Positions 36,832 through 48,190 of a stretch of 64,000 nt of DNA are shown here, in pieces. Below the pieces are notes generated by a model that worked only from the letters and a program-made list of their open reading frames with translations, did not search any database and was not told the DNA's origin. Where the stretch lies: contig PDUO01000008.1 in assembly GCA_003008705.1 (NCBI GenBank), positions 868,001 to 932,000 on the forward strand, written 5' to 3'. Made by a program: the position numbers and the translations under genes. Position 1 is the stretch's first letter. Each line of letters opens with the position of its first letter. This DNA is from Pezicula radicicola (Eukaryota; Ascomycota; Leotiomycetes; Helotiales; Dermateaceae).

Positions 36832-38104
36832 ATGCCGGACCAAGGATATCCACAGCAGGGCAAGCGCTTCGAGCCTAAGGACATGCTCTTCCGCTACTTG
36901 GGAGACACAGGATTGAAGGTCTCAGTTTTAGGACTGGGAGGATGGCTCACGTACGGAAGTGATCAGGGTGTCAGTGAGGTCAATCAGACAGCAGAATGTT
37001 TACAAGAAGCCTGGGATCACGGGATCAATTTCTTCGATACCGCTGAGATTTACGCCGAGGGCAAGTCCGAGATTATCATGGGCAAGGCTCTGAAGAAATG
37101 CAACTTTGAGCGTGACGACTACGTCATTACTACCAAACTTCACTTTGGAGACGGTAAGTTAAGAAATGGGTGACTAGGTTGGTATTGAAAGTAACTGATT
37201 ATGAATAGGAAACGGATGGCCAAACAACCATGGCCTTTCTCGTAAGCATATTATCGAGGGCATGAAGCGATCTCTCAAGCGACTTGAACTCGACAGTGTT
37301 GATGTCGTCTACGCGCACAGATCTGACTTCTGGTGCACTCCGATGGAGGAGACTGTCCGCGCTTTCAACACCCTTATTGAACACGGCCACGCTCACTACG
37401 TAAGCAATATATGTCTTCGTTCTTATGCCCTTGAAAAGTATCTCACAACTCTGAGAGCATGTGTTAAGGCTCTTAATCTTGCCTTTTATTTTAGAAAGAC
37501 ATGTATTAATTTGTTGAAGTGGGGTACTAGTGAATGGTCTGCTTTTGAAATTGAGCACGCTCAGCACGTAGCCACTCGTTTAGGTCTCCAAGGTCCCGTA
37601 GTCGAACAGCCACAGTATAATATGCTCATCCGTGAGCGATTTGAAGCCGAGTACGCTCCCCTCTACAAGCTCTATAACTACGGAACAACCGTCTGGTCAC
37701 CACTGTACCAGGGTATTCTAACCGGTAAATACAACGACGGTATCCCCGAGGATTCCCGCTATGGCAAGATCTCAAAGAGCGATGCTTCAAAGTTTGAGAA
37801 GGAAGAGACCAAGGCCCAAATCGAGAAAGTGAGAAAGCTCACCAAGGTTGCTGAGAAGCTCGGTGGCTCAATGACCTCTCTTGCTCTCGCTTGGGTCATC
37901 AAGAACCCCAATGTTTCCGTCGCGATTCTTGGTGCTACCAAGGCTTCTCAAATCACTGAGAACGTCAAGTGTCTTGAGCTGTATCCGAAGTTGACGGATG
38001 AGGTCATGAAGGAAATCTCGGAGATTTTGGGCAATGATCCTAAGATGCCTGGCCCAATTCCAGCATCTAGAGGTCTTATGACTCAGAACAAGGCTCTTAT
38101 GTAA
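36832..38104 (+). CDS. Aldo/keto reductase, voltage-gated K+ channel beta-subunit type
   Basis: Three exons give 365 residues: 36832-37153, 37209-37399 and 37520-38104. The barrel begins with [19 protein letters not shown]. The catalytic set is visible: Asp and Tyr in [12 protein letters not shown], Lys in VITTKLHFG and the His in [10 protein letters not shown]. Downstream are [21 protein letters not shown] and the cofactor-binding C-terminal block [18 protein letters not shown]. These are the marks of the Kv-beta (AKR6-like) family, which use NADPH. The substrate is unknown. The second intron is 120 nt; its acceptor at 37519 is set by the conserved HY-WGTSEW junction, although an earlier TAG at about 37492 exists. 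The protein has no signal peptide and is probably cytosolic. Confidence 0.92.
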
Positions 38105-38963
38105 TTTGATTCTATGTACTAGATACTAGACACCTAGAAGAAGAGAAATATAGATACATTAGAGTTGATGCAAGTCTATCTACAGAAGCCAAAGAATTAT
38201 GTCTCTCATGTGTCCACATTAGAGCATGCAGCAGAAACAGGATACTGTAGAAGGTGGACAGACCATCTGCTTTTAAGTTCCCCATTTTTCCTACCCCTGC
38301 ACAACTCCAGTATCTCGTTTAAGCCGCTTTCTATCTTGTGCGTTTTGTACAATGGTTGGTGGCATTATACCCAGATGATTGGACTTGACTTGAAGACATT
38401 TTCTTCATTGGAATTAACATTTATAAATCTAGGAGATCTATAGATTATAGGTATACATCTACTACCATGTGTGCCTATCTGCTCACATCTAAGTCCGGAC
38501 AATTAGTTGTGATATGTGACGCATGTAAGACTTACAAAAAGAAGAGATACTTTATGATATGTACGCCACGAAGTTGTTGGTTATGATTTCATAGCTATTG
38601 AAAGATAATTGCATACTGATCCCCAATACGTTGATAACTAAAGTCAAGTTGTATGATGGAGAAATAAAATAAGAGGTATGCGCATATTTCGATGTTTTTC
38701 TTCTTTTGCGACGCTCTATGCCGACGGCTAATTTAAGAATCAATACAGTTGTCTGGTATTCAGTTTATAGCATTGGCCTTCTCCTAATATTCTTTGCGTC
38801 GATCGGCTTCTAGGGTGCAAGTGCAAATACGGGGGTTGCTTTTCCCACTGAAATTTGGTCTTTGGTAATGAGTAAATCCACAAGTCGCAGCTACCTTATG
38901 GGCCGTGCTGTTGACAGTGTTATCGGTCATCACATTGTACCTTCTCAATAGCTTGCTTTGATT
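38105..38963. other. Interval between aldo/keto reductase and broken membrane-protein gene
   Basis: 3' region of the reductase gene, then 38780-38960, where a plus-strand frame reads NTGVAFPTEIWSLVM and SYLMGRAVDSVIG before a TAG. This could be an upstream remnant of the pseudogene at 38964, as the motif resembles membrane-anchored fungal proteins, but I cannot link the frames. Confidence 0.35.
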
Positions 38964-40334
38964 CATGATCAAGCAGAATATCAGCATTGAAGGAACCAGT
39001 CTTTCGACAATTGAAAGTAGTTTTAACGGTATGCTGGTCAGCTTTTAATTTGATGTATTTTAACTGTTTTTGGTTAGGTTCCACTAATGATGTGCTAGAA
39101 CGGTATCTAGGCTTTTAATGATATTCAATTCAATACCTGGGAAAACGGGACATCCTACCCAAATTTCAACTATATCCTTAAGCAGCAGGGTTTATGTGCG
39201 GAAGTATCCTGCACTGAAACTACAGACAGTTCAATTCGTATTAAAACCACTAAGTACTTTAATGTGTCAAACTTGGGCAATGGAATGACGCTTATTCGAG
39301 CACTTTCATTGCATTCGACATACCTGCGGTAAGTCGTCAACTCTTGCTATCTCTAGTCAATGTACTTGTCGATTACTGATACAATTTAGTTGCGATTACA
39401 CTCAAACAACAACCACGTCTCCAAATTCCTATGCTGGATATTTTAACCACCAGCCGGACGATGACGTGAAGGATTACATACTGTACTTCAGACCATTCGG
39501 CGGTTACGTATCTTCAAAGCAAATAGTGACATTTCAAGTATTGCCAAACTTAACTTGCACCATGAGTCCTTGCCTCACAACCTCTATGGCGACCTACACT
39601 TCAAATTCTGGGCTCTTCAACCAAGAGATCGTCAGCATTGATAATCGTAGTGCTTTGGTGCCAAATGAGACGCACACTACGATCTGGAAAATATTCTCGG
39701 AGTGGTATCCACATATGTAAGTTATACAAATTAGCGTACCGAGATTTCTTTTTTAAATAAGAAGTTCTGCAGATAGGGAAATGTTCTAGTGGACTCTCTT
39801 CTCGCTCGTCACGCCGTGAATGGCTCAGTGTCTTTTGCACAATCCCTAGAAGTAGCAATCCGGGGTATTATCGAATATGAGGGCACAATTTTGCACATGT
39901 ATTATTCTGCTAACTATGCATATGGATCCCGAAATATTGGGGGATCGTATGCCATTTGGCGTGTGGGATGTCATGGTACATGGGTCTCTCCGGCGGTTCC
40001 TCTACCGTCATTGTTGTTGATACTCATCCTTGGTCTCGCATATATATTTATTGGCTATAGAACAGAAAGAACCTATGTGGACCTTTTGATCCAACGAACA
40101 GTACATGGTTTATTGTGGTTGGAGCGGCTGGAGGATCGTCGCAGAGTCTTCCATTCGCAAAGAGAGGGAATGCTTCTCAAAATGATGAAGCTACCTGGGG
40201 CCTTAGAGAAAGGTTTGATGGGGTGGATGGATTTATACTTGCACAGGATAAAGAAGAGCAAGGGTTTCTCTCTTATAATTCTGCTATATAAGTTGCAACG
40301 TAAGATCTTCATGAAATTCAAATCTAATCACTGA
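38964..40334 (+). pseudogene. Broken gene for a glycosylated single-pass membrane protein
   Basis: The sequence encodes a large extracellular-type domain and a C-terminal helix, but not in one frame. After ATG 38964 and an intron (39029-39077) the frame reads STNDVLERYLGF and then hits TAA; removing one T from the TTTT run at 39113-39116 would carry it on to NDIQFNTWENGTSYPNFNY. A second intron (about 39330-39390, GTAAGT to TTTAG) joins cleanly. At the third (39717-39772) an in-frame TAG (39774-39776) follows the junction. Six Asn-x-Ser/Thr sequons (NGT, NVS, NLT, NRS, NET, NGS) and cysteines suggest a glycosylated ectodomain, and PSLLLILILGLAYIFIGY at about 40005-40060 is a membrane helix. 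It may be related to fungal DUF3176-type or similar large membrane proteins, but this is uncertain. Confidence 0.5.
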
Positions 40335-40492
40335 GCTAGATGACCGAGATAAGGACTAGTAGATACATTGACACTAATAAAGATGATTACTAAAGCTACA
40401 TGATAATTTGACAGGTTCCAGGGATAGATAGATTTAGTTTCTCTGCATGCCATGTGCGGATCCTTTTAGAAGTCAATATCCTCACGTGGGCC

Positions 40493-40808
40493 GATTGGGC
40501 GAAGTCAATAATTACGCGAGCTATTACCCCTTTTCGTAAGCGAGATAAATATTTCACGTGGTATGATTATGGACTCGCGTCTGTGAGTACCCAGTAAACA
40601 CTAGATCTCATGTAAAGTATGTGAGATCCAGTGTACTTAACTAAATTGGCACACTTACAGATAGAAAATGGATATTGTATGATCACGTGTAAGACAAAGC
40701 TCTGAAGGTTTTGTTGCATATCGCACCAGTGGGTGTCAGCGCTCATGGCATCACGTGGAACTATTGGTGCTGGAAGTTAGTGAGTTGTTAACTAGATTTA
40801 GCCACGTG
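40493..40808. promoter_or_regulatory. Cluster of five CACGTG (E-box) sites
   Basis: CACGTG hexamers occur at 40493-40498, 40555-40560, 40684-40689, 40752-40757 and 40803-40808, five in 316 bp. This hexamer is the binding core of bHLH factors of the Cbf1/Pho4 type. No adjacent intact gene start makes a clear target: the nearest intact start is more than 2.3 kb away. Confidence 0.5.
40599..40633. repeat. Inverted repeat (12-bp arms, 11-nt loop)
   Basis: CACTAGATCTCA at 40599-40610 pairs with TGAGATCCAGTG at 40622-40633 with one mismatch. Confidence 0.75.
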
Positions 40809-40822
40809 ACGCCATGAGCGCT
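40738..40822. repeat. Inverted repeat (21-bp arms, 43-nt loop)
   Basis: The arms are 40738-40758 and 40802-40822 and match at 20 of 21 positions. Each arm contains CACGTG, so the element presents two E-boxes in mirror orientation around a 43-nt spacer. Confidence 0.8.
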
Positions 40823-42601
40823 GTGTCGCAGCTCGAAATACTGAATAATCGATTGAAAAGTGTTGGTTGGCCAATGCTTTTCAGACGTCAGATGAACATC
40901 TGAAGTCACGGGCATATAATAGGTAGTGTTACTAGTCAAAAAATTTCAGATCAATGTTTCTACAGTAAATGCTCTTATATTAGACCTTTTGCCTACTTTA
41001 TCTTGGACGAAGACGCGTCTCTATTTGTTTCGAAAGTCGTTTAAATGCCTTACTTTTCTTCAACTGTAGGATCTACACTGTAAAGTTATAGGCTATGCCT
41101 CGTAGCAGTAACTTTTATTTTCAGAATCCTACACGCTATAATAATTATAGGCCTTACTCCCCATAAAATTAGGCTTTCAACCTTTATTTTGCGGGGGAAG
41201 GTAGGGGGAAGAGTGTACGCCTCGGCACCAAGCCTTGGTATATGAACTTACCTAAGCCGTATTGTCAACTTCAGACTTAATTTATTGGAAATGATCCAGT
41301 GTGAAATCTAGTCAGGTGCTTCCAGATATTATATTATCTGCCAACTAATAATGTTTGACGTCGAAAAGCTTCAGCCAAATAGGATTTGACTCCGTCCACC
41401 ACTCCGGGTAGATTCACTCTCTAACAACGCGGCTATGCAAGATGACATTGATGTCAACTTTGGACGTCGGTCGAACACCCAAATTCGGACTGAGCTTGGA
41501 GAGAGAGCTCGTGCATGCGAAGAAGGAAACAAAACAAACAGAACGCGAAACTTGGGCAGAGTTTGAATTGTTCACTAGTCCGTCAAAGCGATACTTTTGT
41601 TCTCCTTTTCCTTGATTTTCAAGTCTTCGAAAAGGATGCGACGAAGCGCGCTCGTCTCGAGTCTTGTGTGTTACGCGCGCATCGAACTTTTTGGATCCGA
41701 GAGATAAGGTGATTTATCCGAGTAATGAAGCAGACTTTACAGAAAACCGGTAACAGTTATGACACTTCCGCTGTTGGCGAGCAAGTGTAGCTGCGCAAGG
41801 CGTCAAGGTGGTGGCGTGGTTGTGAACCGAGGGCAACAATGTGAGACGAACTGGATTGCGTGAACTGTAGGAGAATGAAAGGGGTTCGCAACGGTAGCAA
41901 GCTGATTGGAGTGATTGCTTCTTCCCTAATTATTTCAGGGAAAATACCTTTACGTAGGTACGAAGTAGTCAGAGAAGAAGTGCTGCATTGATTGACAGAT
42001 GAGTCCCAGATGAGGACTAGCACCGAGTTAATGGCCTGCCACAACTGCAGACGAGAGAAAGTTTTTATGTGAGGTTGTGAACTCTTGGAAAGCGTTCGGG
42101 CTCTGAAGGGGTCTGCCTGTCGCGCATTGGGGCATGGAAGAGCATTTAATTTACAGTGCCCGCCCAAGCCGTCGGCGTCCCATTCAGATTGATTTTCACA
42201 ATTTGTTACGAGTGGTTGATTTTTCGAAGTGGCGGGGAAACAGGATTGGCTGGACTAGGCACGAGCACCAAAAAGGCGGAGAGGTTGGAATGAGGCGTTT
42301 ACGGGCTGAACTAGCTTTGACGCCGTTTGGGAGCTAGACGGAGAACAGAGTAGCTTACGCGCTACTTTGAATTCGCCGGTGTACTCCCCGAAGCAGAGTG
42401 GTTTTAGGCCTCGAAATACGAACTGGAGTAAACAATGACCTTGTTGTGGCACTACAATATATATCGGCGCCTACGAGTGTGTAATCGTAGGCGAGGTCTC
42501 TGGGTGGCTAGCTTACGATTACCCCATGAACTGCTGTTAAAGTACAGTAAGTGCCGGTAGTACTTATTACTCTGTAAGTTACTAGTGGACACGGCACTTT
42601 C

Positions 42602-42621
42602 GTACTGTACTGTACTGTACT
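42602..42621. repeat. Simple tandem repeat (GTACT)4
   Basis: Four consecutive copies of a five-base unit. Confidence 0.8.
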
Positions 42622-43155
42622 TTCCCACACCGCACCAGAGCACCCGAAAGTTGGGGTAGAGAGAATCCGAATGGCCAGGATTAGCGCCTCAAATTTCATC
42701 ACTACGCATGCCCCCATGCATGGCACAGCACGGCAGGGACGACCACCGCTGCAGTACCTCAAGTCTTTCTTTGTATTTATCCACTGTCCACTCTTCTTAC
42801 CCTCAACTCCCTCAGGATTTGCCTTACATAACATCCCCATACCACACCAACAAAACTCCTCAATCCAACTGATAACAATTCCATTGTATACTGCATCTCA
42901 TACAGAATCTGTACACCATACCTCTATGCGAATATCTTGCCGTTTGGTTATAGAGACGGCGTCGCACCAGCTTGACCGGGGTGCACGAATGACGCCTCGG
43001 AGAACTGGCCGAAGCACGAAGTATTTGTCGCTGATGGGAATGTCGAGCGAGAATCGAATTGGATGAATGGAACGGGGACGACATCATAGCAGACGGACGA
43101 TGCAGGACACATAGCCCCTCCACCTCCAACAACGACGCAAATCGACAATACGCCC

Positions 43156-45902
43156 ATGTCGCAGCAGGCAGAGGTCGTCTCGCGCCAGACGCCTGTCTTG
43201 GTCGTAACCCTCGTAACGGCGATACTTGCAACCATCACTGTCGCGGCGCGCTTAATATCTCGCTTTGGAATTGTGCGGAGAGCTACTCGCGATGATTATC
43301 TCCTAATATGTGCTTGGGTAAGGAATAGTTACCATGTGTAGGGACTTGATGTGTGAGATGCTGATTGCGGTTATAGGTCGTTGCTACTGGATTGTCATTT
43401 TCTGTCTGTTACGGGACCTCGAAAGGGCTTGGTCTCAAGGATGTCAATATTAACAAAGAATGGTTTCCTGCTTTGCTCAAGGCCGAGTATAGCTTTAGTG
43501 TCTTATACGTATGTCGACAGGCAAGAGATAAGAGGTTTTATCTACTAACACTGATTATGCAGAACGTCGCCCTGGTGTTGACGAAATCGTCCATCCTGAC
43601 TTTTTATCTTCGACTTTCACGAAACACAAACAAGCTCCTCCGAATAGCCTCTTGGCTCACACTAGGAGTGGTAGTCCTAGCCGGAACTGTCCTCACATTT
43701 TTAAATGTCTTTCAGTGCACGCCTATAGGTGCTGCCTTTGACCCCAACGAAAACCCCAACGCAAAATGCCTCTCAATTGTTACGGTGTATCTTTGCTCTG
43801 CGCCCGTCAATATCATAACAGATCTAGCTATACTCGTACTACCACTTCCTGTCCTCACGTCTATGCGCTTACCTAGGAAACAAAAGACCATTCTTATTGC
43901 CACATTCGCTCTTGGAGTTTTCGTCATAGTAGTTGATGTTGTACGCATTTTCTACTTGCAACAGTCAGCAACCGAGGTTGCTATCGGAACTACGTCGCAA
44001 TCACGCATTGGAGGCCAATTAGACTTTGCATGGAATGCAAGTCTGGCACTGATGTGGTCTGCTGTGGAGGTGAATGTTGGCATTATATGTGCAAATATTC
44101 CTACCCTTAAACCACTCATTAAGCGAGTCCTCCCTGCCATGATCACAGACTATCCAAGTCATGATAGTTCCGACACTGAAAAGACGTCCTCATTTGCGTC
44201 CCAAGCTCCTCTCGATGCCAATCGCTATTCTATACGCCTTTCTCCCATAGCTACCGAGGACCATGCGCTAGGAAGCATTCGCCCTCTACCACCTGCGCAG
44301 CTGGGAGGCAATCAAGAGCAGGAGATAGGGCTGATGGACTTCTTGACCGCGCCTGAGAGTATTGGTGTAACCAGCACGCAAACCCACCGAACAGCCGCAA
44401 CCGAAAATCCTGTTTATTTTGGGTTCGTAAACATGAATGGACCAAAGAGTATGCTTAAGTACAATTGCAGAGAATCTTTCAAATCCTGCTCATATGTTAC
44501 TACGCTCTTCTTCCTGTGGGGCTTCTCTTACGGTATTTTAAACACACTCAACAATCAAATCTCGAAAGTCGCCAGAACCACTATAGGTCAAACACTTGGT
44601 CTAGAGAGTATGTACTTTGCCGGCTACCTTATCGGCCCTTTGACTGTAGCACGATATATTCTGCAACGTTGGGGCTTCAAAGCTACTTTCATCACTGGAC
44701 TTTGTATCTATGGAGTTGGAACCCTGATGTTCTGGCCTTCTGCTGTTTTGACCTCATATCCGGGCTTCATCCTTTCGAACTTCGTCGTAGGGCTTGGGCT
44801 TTCTATTTTAGAGACGGCTGCCAATCCTTTCCTTGCCCTTTGTGGTTCGGAGCGCTATTCAGAGGTCAGGCTATTGACTGCGCAGGGTGTTCAAGCGGTC
44901 GGTAGTATCGCCAGCCAGGTTCTTGCTGAAAAGGTCCTCTTCCGTGGAGCCAGGTTAATTGCGAATAACCCTTCACTCATCGATGTCCAATGGACTTATC
45001 TCGCAATTGCTCTCTTCAGCGTCGTTTTGGCTGTCATTTTCTTCTACATACCTCTACCAGAAGCTTCTGATGATGACCTGCGAGAACAGGCCGAAAATCT
45101 CGGAATTCATTCTTCTGAGAAATTCTCCATCCCTAAATTCCCAGTTGTATACACGACCTTGGCACTCGCAGTACTTGCTCAGTTCTTTTATGTCGGTGCC
45201 CAACAAGGCGCATCATTTTATTTCCAGGGGTTACTCGTAACTCTTGCCAGTACCACTGGCATCCCCTTGACGATTTCACCAATCAGTTACTCGACCCTCT
45301 CTCTCGTTACCTTTGCCTCCGGCCGCTTCCTTGCTGCAGCCCTCTGTTACATAATAACTCCTCGTATCCTACTTCTCATCATCTTCATCGGCGGCATCCT
45401 CTCTTCCTCGCTAATCGTCGGCCTCGGTTCTGTCTCACCAAACATCGTCGCCGCCCCGACCCTCATTTTCTTTTTCTTTGAAGGACCTGTATTCCCGATG
45501 CTTTTCGCCATTGGTCTCCGTGGACTTGGTGACCGCACAAAAGCAGGCGCTGCATATCTTACCGCTGCTGTGTCTGGGGGTGCGATTTTTCCACTGGTCA
45601 TGTACGCCATACAGCACCACAATCGTCAAACTATCCAGATGAGTTTCTGTGTTATCATTGCGTTGTTCGCTACCTGCCTTCTGTTCTCTGTATATCTAAA
45701 CGCATCCTCGAAAGTGAGACATCAAGTTGATCCTCGAATCACTACTCGGAGCAATGATGAGAGACCACTGACGCCGATTCGACGGCTCAGCAAGCAATTT
45801 CAGAACATTGTTCGCGGCAAGCAGCGAAAGGAGAGTGCGGACCTGCCGGTTGTGGAACATAGGGAGAGGCAGAGTTGGGCGAGTGGCGCTACTAAGCCAT
45901 GA
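43156..45902 (+). CDS. Pth11-like rhodopsin domain fused to an L-fucose-permease-type MFS transporter
   Basis: Three exons give 877 residues: 43156-43317, 43377-43508 and 43563-45902. The last exon is 2340 nt and crosses the domain boundary without a stop. Residues 1 to about 275 form the fungal rhodopsin-like (Pth11-related) seven-helix domain, with ARLISRFGIVRRATRDDYLL, a conserved Cys in FLNVFQCTPIGAAFDP, ITDLAILVLPLPVL and the end motif ALMWSAVEVNVGIICANIPT. A Ser/Thr-rich linker leads to VYFGFVNMNGPKSM at about residue 380. From there a complete second transporter follows: TLFFLWGFSYGILNTLN, VGLGLSILETAANPFLAL, LLTAQGVQAVGSIASQ, QFFYVGAQQGASF and AGAAYLTAAVSGGAIFPLV. These are the FucP / glucose-galactose MFS motifs. 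It should be a plasma-membrane protein of about 19 helices. The 54-nt second intron has no in-frame stop, so it may be retained. Confidence 0.88.
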
Positions 45903-47117
45903 TAAATAGAAAGCGGTTGTACATATGAATTTTCATGCATTTAATGGATTGGAGAAAAGGGTGATTTTTGGGTTTCATTTGGACGGTTGCATTTTAGCGG
46001 AGTATGCATTGGGTCAGGGTTGGATGCCCGGGATTTGCTTTTCATTCATTTTCTGGTGTTCAGGTTTTGGTGTTCATTGGGCGTTATGGGATCACCTCAA
46101 TGGATGATGACTTTATGTGGCTTGGGATGGATGCGGTTTGGTCTGGGTGACTGCTGCGGCGGTTCCGGTAGGAAGGCAAAAATGATGGTACGCGCTTCGG
46201 CCTATTGGTTTATTACGGAATGGTCTGGCTTTGAAAGCTATTCCATTGGGTTTGGGTAGAGCTTGTGGAAACAAGTTTGTGTATTCTGTATAGTTGGCTC
46301 GACGTACTATGCATATACGTACGTGTGGTGCTGGCGAGATGCTGTGGACTTCGCAGCGGAGGCAGAGTGATGTGGAACGAAATCACAATAAAGCCGATTA
46401 GATCTTTGTGATATAATCATATCTACCGAAGTCTTGTCACCTTTTCACTATTGAATACTTTGATATTTCCCCGTTAATATCGGCTCAACGTCAGTGATGG
46501 TTTACACCACCTAGCTAACTCGATTTGCTGGCCTACCCCAATTCCTCAGCTTAAAATAGACATCTATTCCTTACTAGAGTCTAACCTAATTAATAACTCT
46601 AACTTTACTCTTAAGCTTATTTTTAATGATCCAAGAAATGGGGACATACCACTAGGATGCGTACCAAAAATTCTTCTAAGTTTTTAGTGAAGTTCTACCG
46701 TCAAAACTCATTCATATCGGCAGGGTCGGTATGTCTAATCTTCTCGAAAATAGCCTTCAACCGTTTTCAAGCGCAGCTCATAAGAACAATATCTAAAACT
46801 GATATTTCATTTTCGACTAAACTATTCAACAGGTTTCATCCCGCGTACGAATAATACGTACCTCCTAAGCAAGCACGGGAAGACCTTGCAGTAAAAAGAC
46901 AAAACAAAAAGAGGGCCAACAAAAGTGAAGCAAAATACATACAACAGTAGGTATTCGCTGGTGGTCACCCACCCAACTACTAATCTACCGATCTGAGGCT
47001 TATGTATGGCAGAGCGGACGGGATGCCCAGTTCTCCTCAGTCTATGGTCGTATGTGGTAGTGAATTCTGAAAAGGCATTTATATTCCACTTAAATCTAAT
47101 GTCGTTACAATCCCAGA
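45903..47117. other. Convergent intergenic interval
   Basis: The fusion gene (+) and the rhodopsin-domain gene (-) converge here. 46490-46660 is AT-rich. No gene is supported. Confidence 0.5.
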
Positions 47118-48190
47118 TCACTTCCCGAAGACTTGTAATTTCATCGGCTCCGTGTCGTCTTCATCCTGTCTGTAATAGGTTCTATAACTTTCGAAGCCTT
47201 TCATGTTGTATTTTCGCATGAGAGGGCCAAGCTCGAGGATACCGGCAACACAGATTCCAATGCTGACTTCCACAACCGACCAGGTGAAAACAGGTGCCGC
47301 GTCGACTTTTGACACTCAAATTAGCTACCGTCATGTGAGAACCTAGGAGGTAAGGTGACTTACAGAGTTGATCTGACGAACCCTTAAGTTTCACAAGTGC
47401 TGCCAGACGGATGAAGTTTGCAATACTCGCCCTGAAGTATTTCATTAGCTTGCTCAAATGATAATTGGGCGAAGTGGTTAGCACTTACAGTACACCTAAG
47501 CCGAAAATACCATAAATGTAAGCCTTTATTCTCGAGCTTACTCCACGACCCTTCAGCATGAAGAACGGGACGAAGAGGAACAGCATATCAAGAGTGATGG
47601 TTGTGATACAGAGAGCATATCCCATGTAAAGTTGTCCCACGAATGGTGCACAATGTCCCTTGACTTTTGGATCGATGAATGTCCATGCGTAGCTGACGGG
47701 GGTACATTGCACGATGAGATAGATAATGAAAACCCAACAGATGACGAAATCGATGACTATTGCTACCCAGAGGAGGTAGATGTGAAGCTTCTTTTTGGCC
47801 CATTGGAGTAGGGTTGTGGCGATACTGGCTTTCATGACGCTCGTGAGTGCAACGTAGATGACTTCGAGAAACCAAATGTACTTGAGGGAATTTCCAATGC
47901 CTGTCAAAGTAGCTGTGGAAGTATGAGTGCCGATTCCATTCTCAACACCGAGGATAAGAAGAGCCATCAAGCTTGCATATGTCAACTATAATAGTTCCAT
48001 CAGCTTTTGTGACCAAATTCTAGGACTGCTATCATGTATTTACCACAACTACGATCATGCCCACGTCATTGTAGTTGAAATTATTCGAGATTCTGGCCTT
48101 GGTGTAGCATCTTATTCCGATGAAGAAGATATTGAGGCCGAGAAAGACTGCTGACAAAGCAATAATACCGGGTCCTTGGCCTTTAATCAT
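47118..48190 (-). CDS. Pth11-like rhodopsin-domain integral membrane protein
   Basis: Four exons give 299 residues: 48190-48044, 47985-47489, 47431-47364 and 47305-47118. Seven hydrophobic segments are expected: IIALSAVFLGLNIFFIGI, the segment of MIVVV/LTYASLMALLILG, YIWFLEVIYVALTSVMKASI, IYLLWVAIVIDFVICWVFII, YMGYALCITTITLDMLFLF, AYIYGIFGLGVLASIANFIR and the C-terminal FTWSVVEVSIGICVAGI. The conserved Cys in IVQCTPVSYAW and the WSVVEVSIGI motif mark the fungal rhodopsin-like (Pth11-related) family. No CFEM domain is present. Function is unknown; some family members sense surfaces or ligands. The protein is short, with a small cytosolic tail ending QDEDDTEPMKLQVFGK. It is the second member of this family within 5 kb of the fusion gene, but the two are diverged in sequence. 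Confidence 0.88.

Larger units (their letters stand above)
40335..43155. other. Gene-free interval with hairpins and E-box cluster
   Basis: No gene is supported. It holds two hairpins and five CACGTG boxes at 40493-40822 (separate entries), an AT-rich block at 40960-41240, a (GTACT)4 run at 42602-42621 and, distally, the pyrimidine-rich 5' region of the fusion gene. Minus-strand frames at 41757-42167 and 42508-43238 carry no recognisable domain. Confidence 0.5.

Noticed and set aside
42671..43066. 131-codon plus-strand frame upstream of the fusion gene
   Set aside because: Ends shortly before the fusion ATG in another frame and has low-complexity composition; most likely 5' untranslated sequence.
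42860..43238. Minus-strand frames antisense to the start of the fusion gene
   Set aside because: Shadow frames with no motif opposite a supported first exon.
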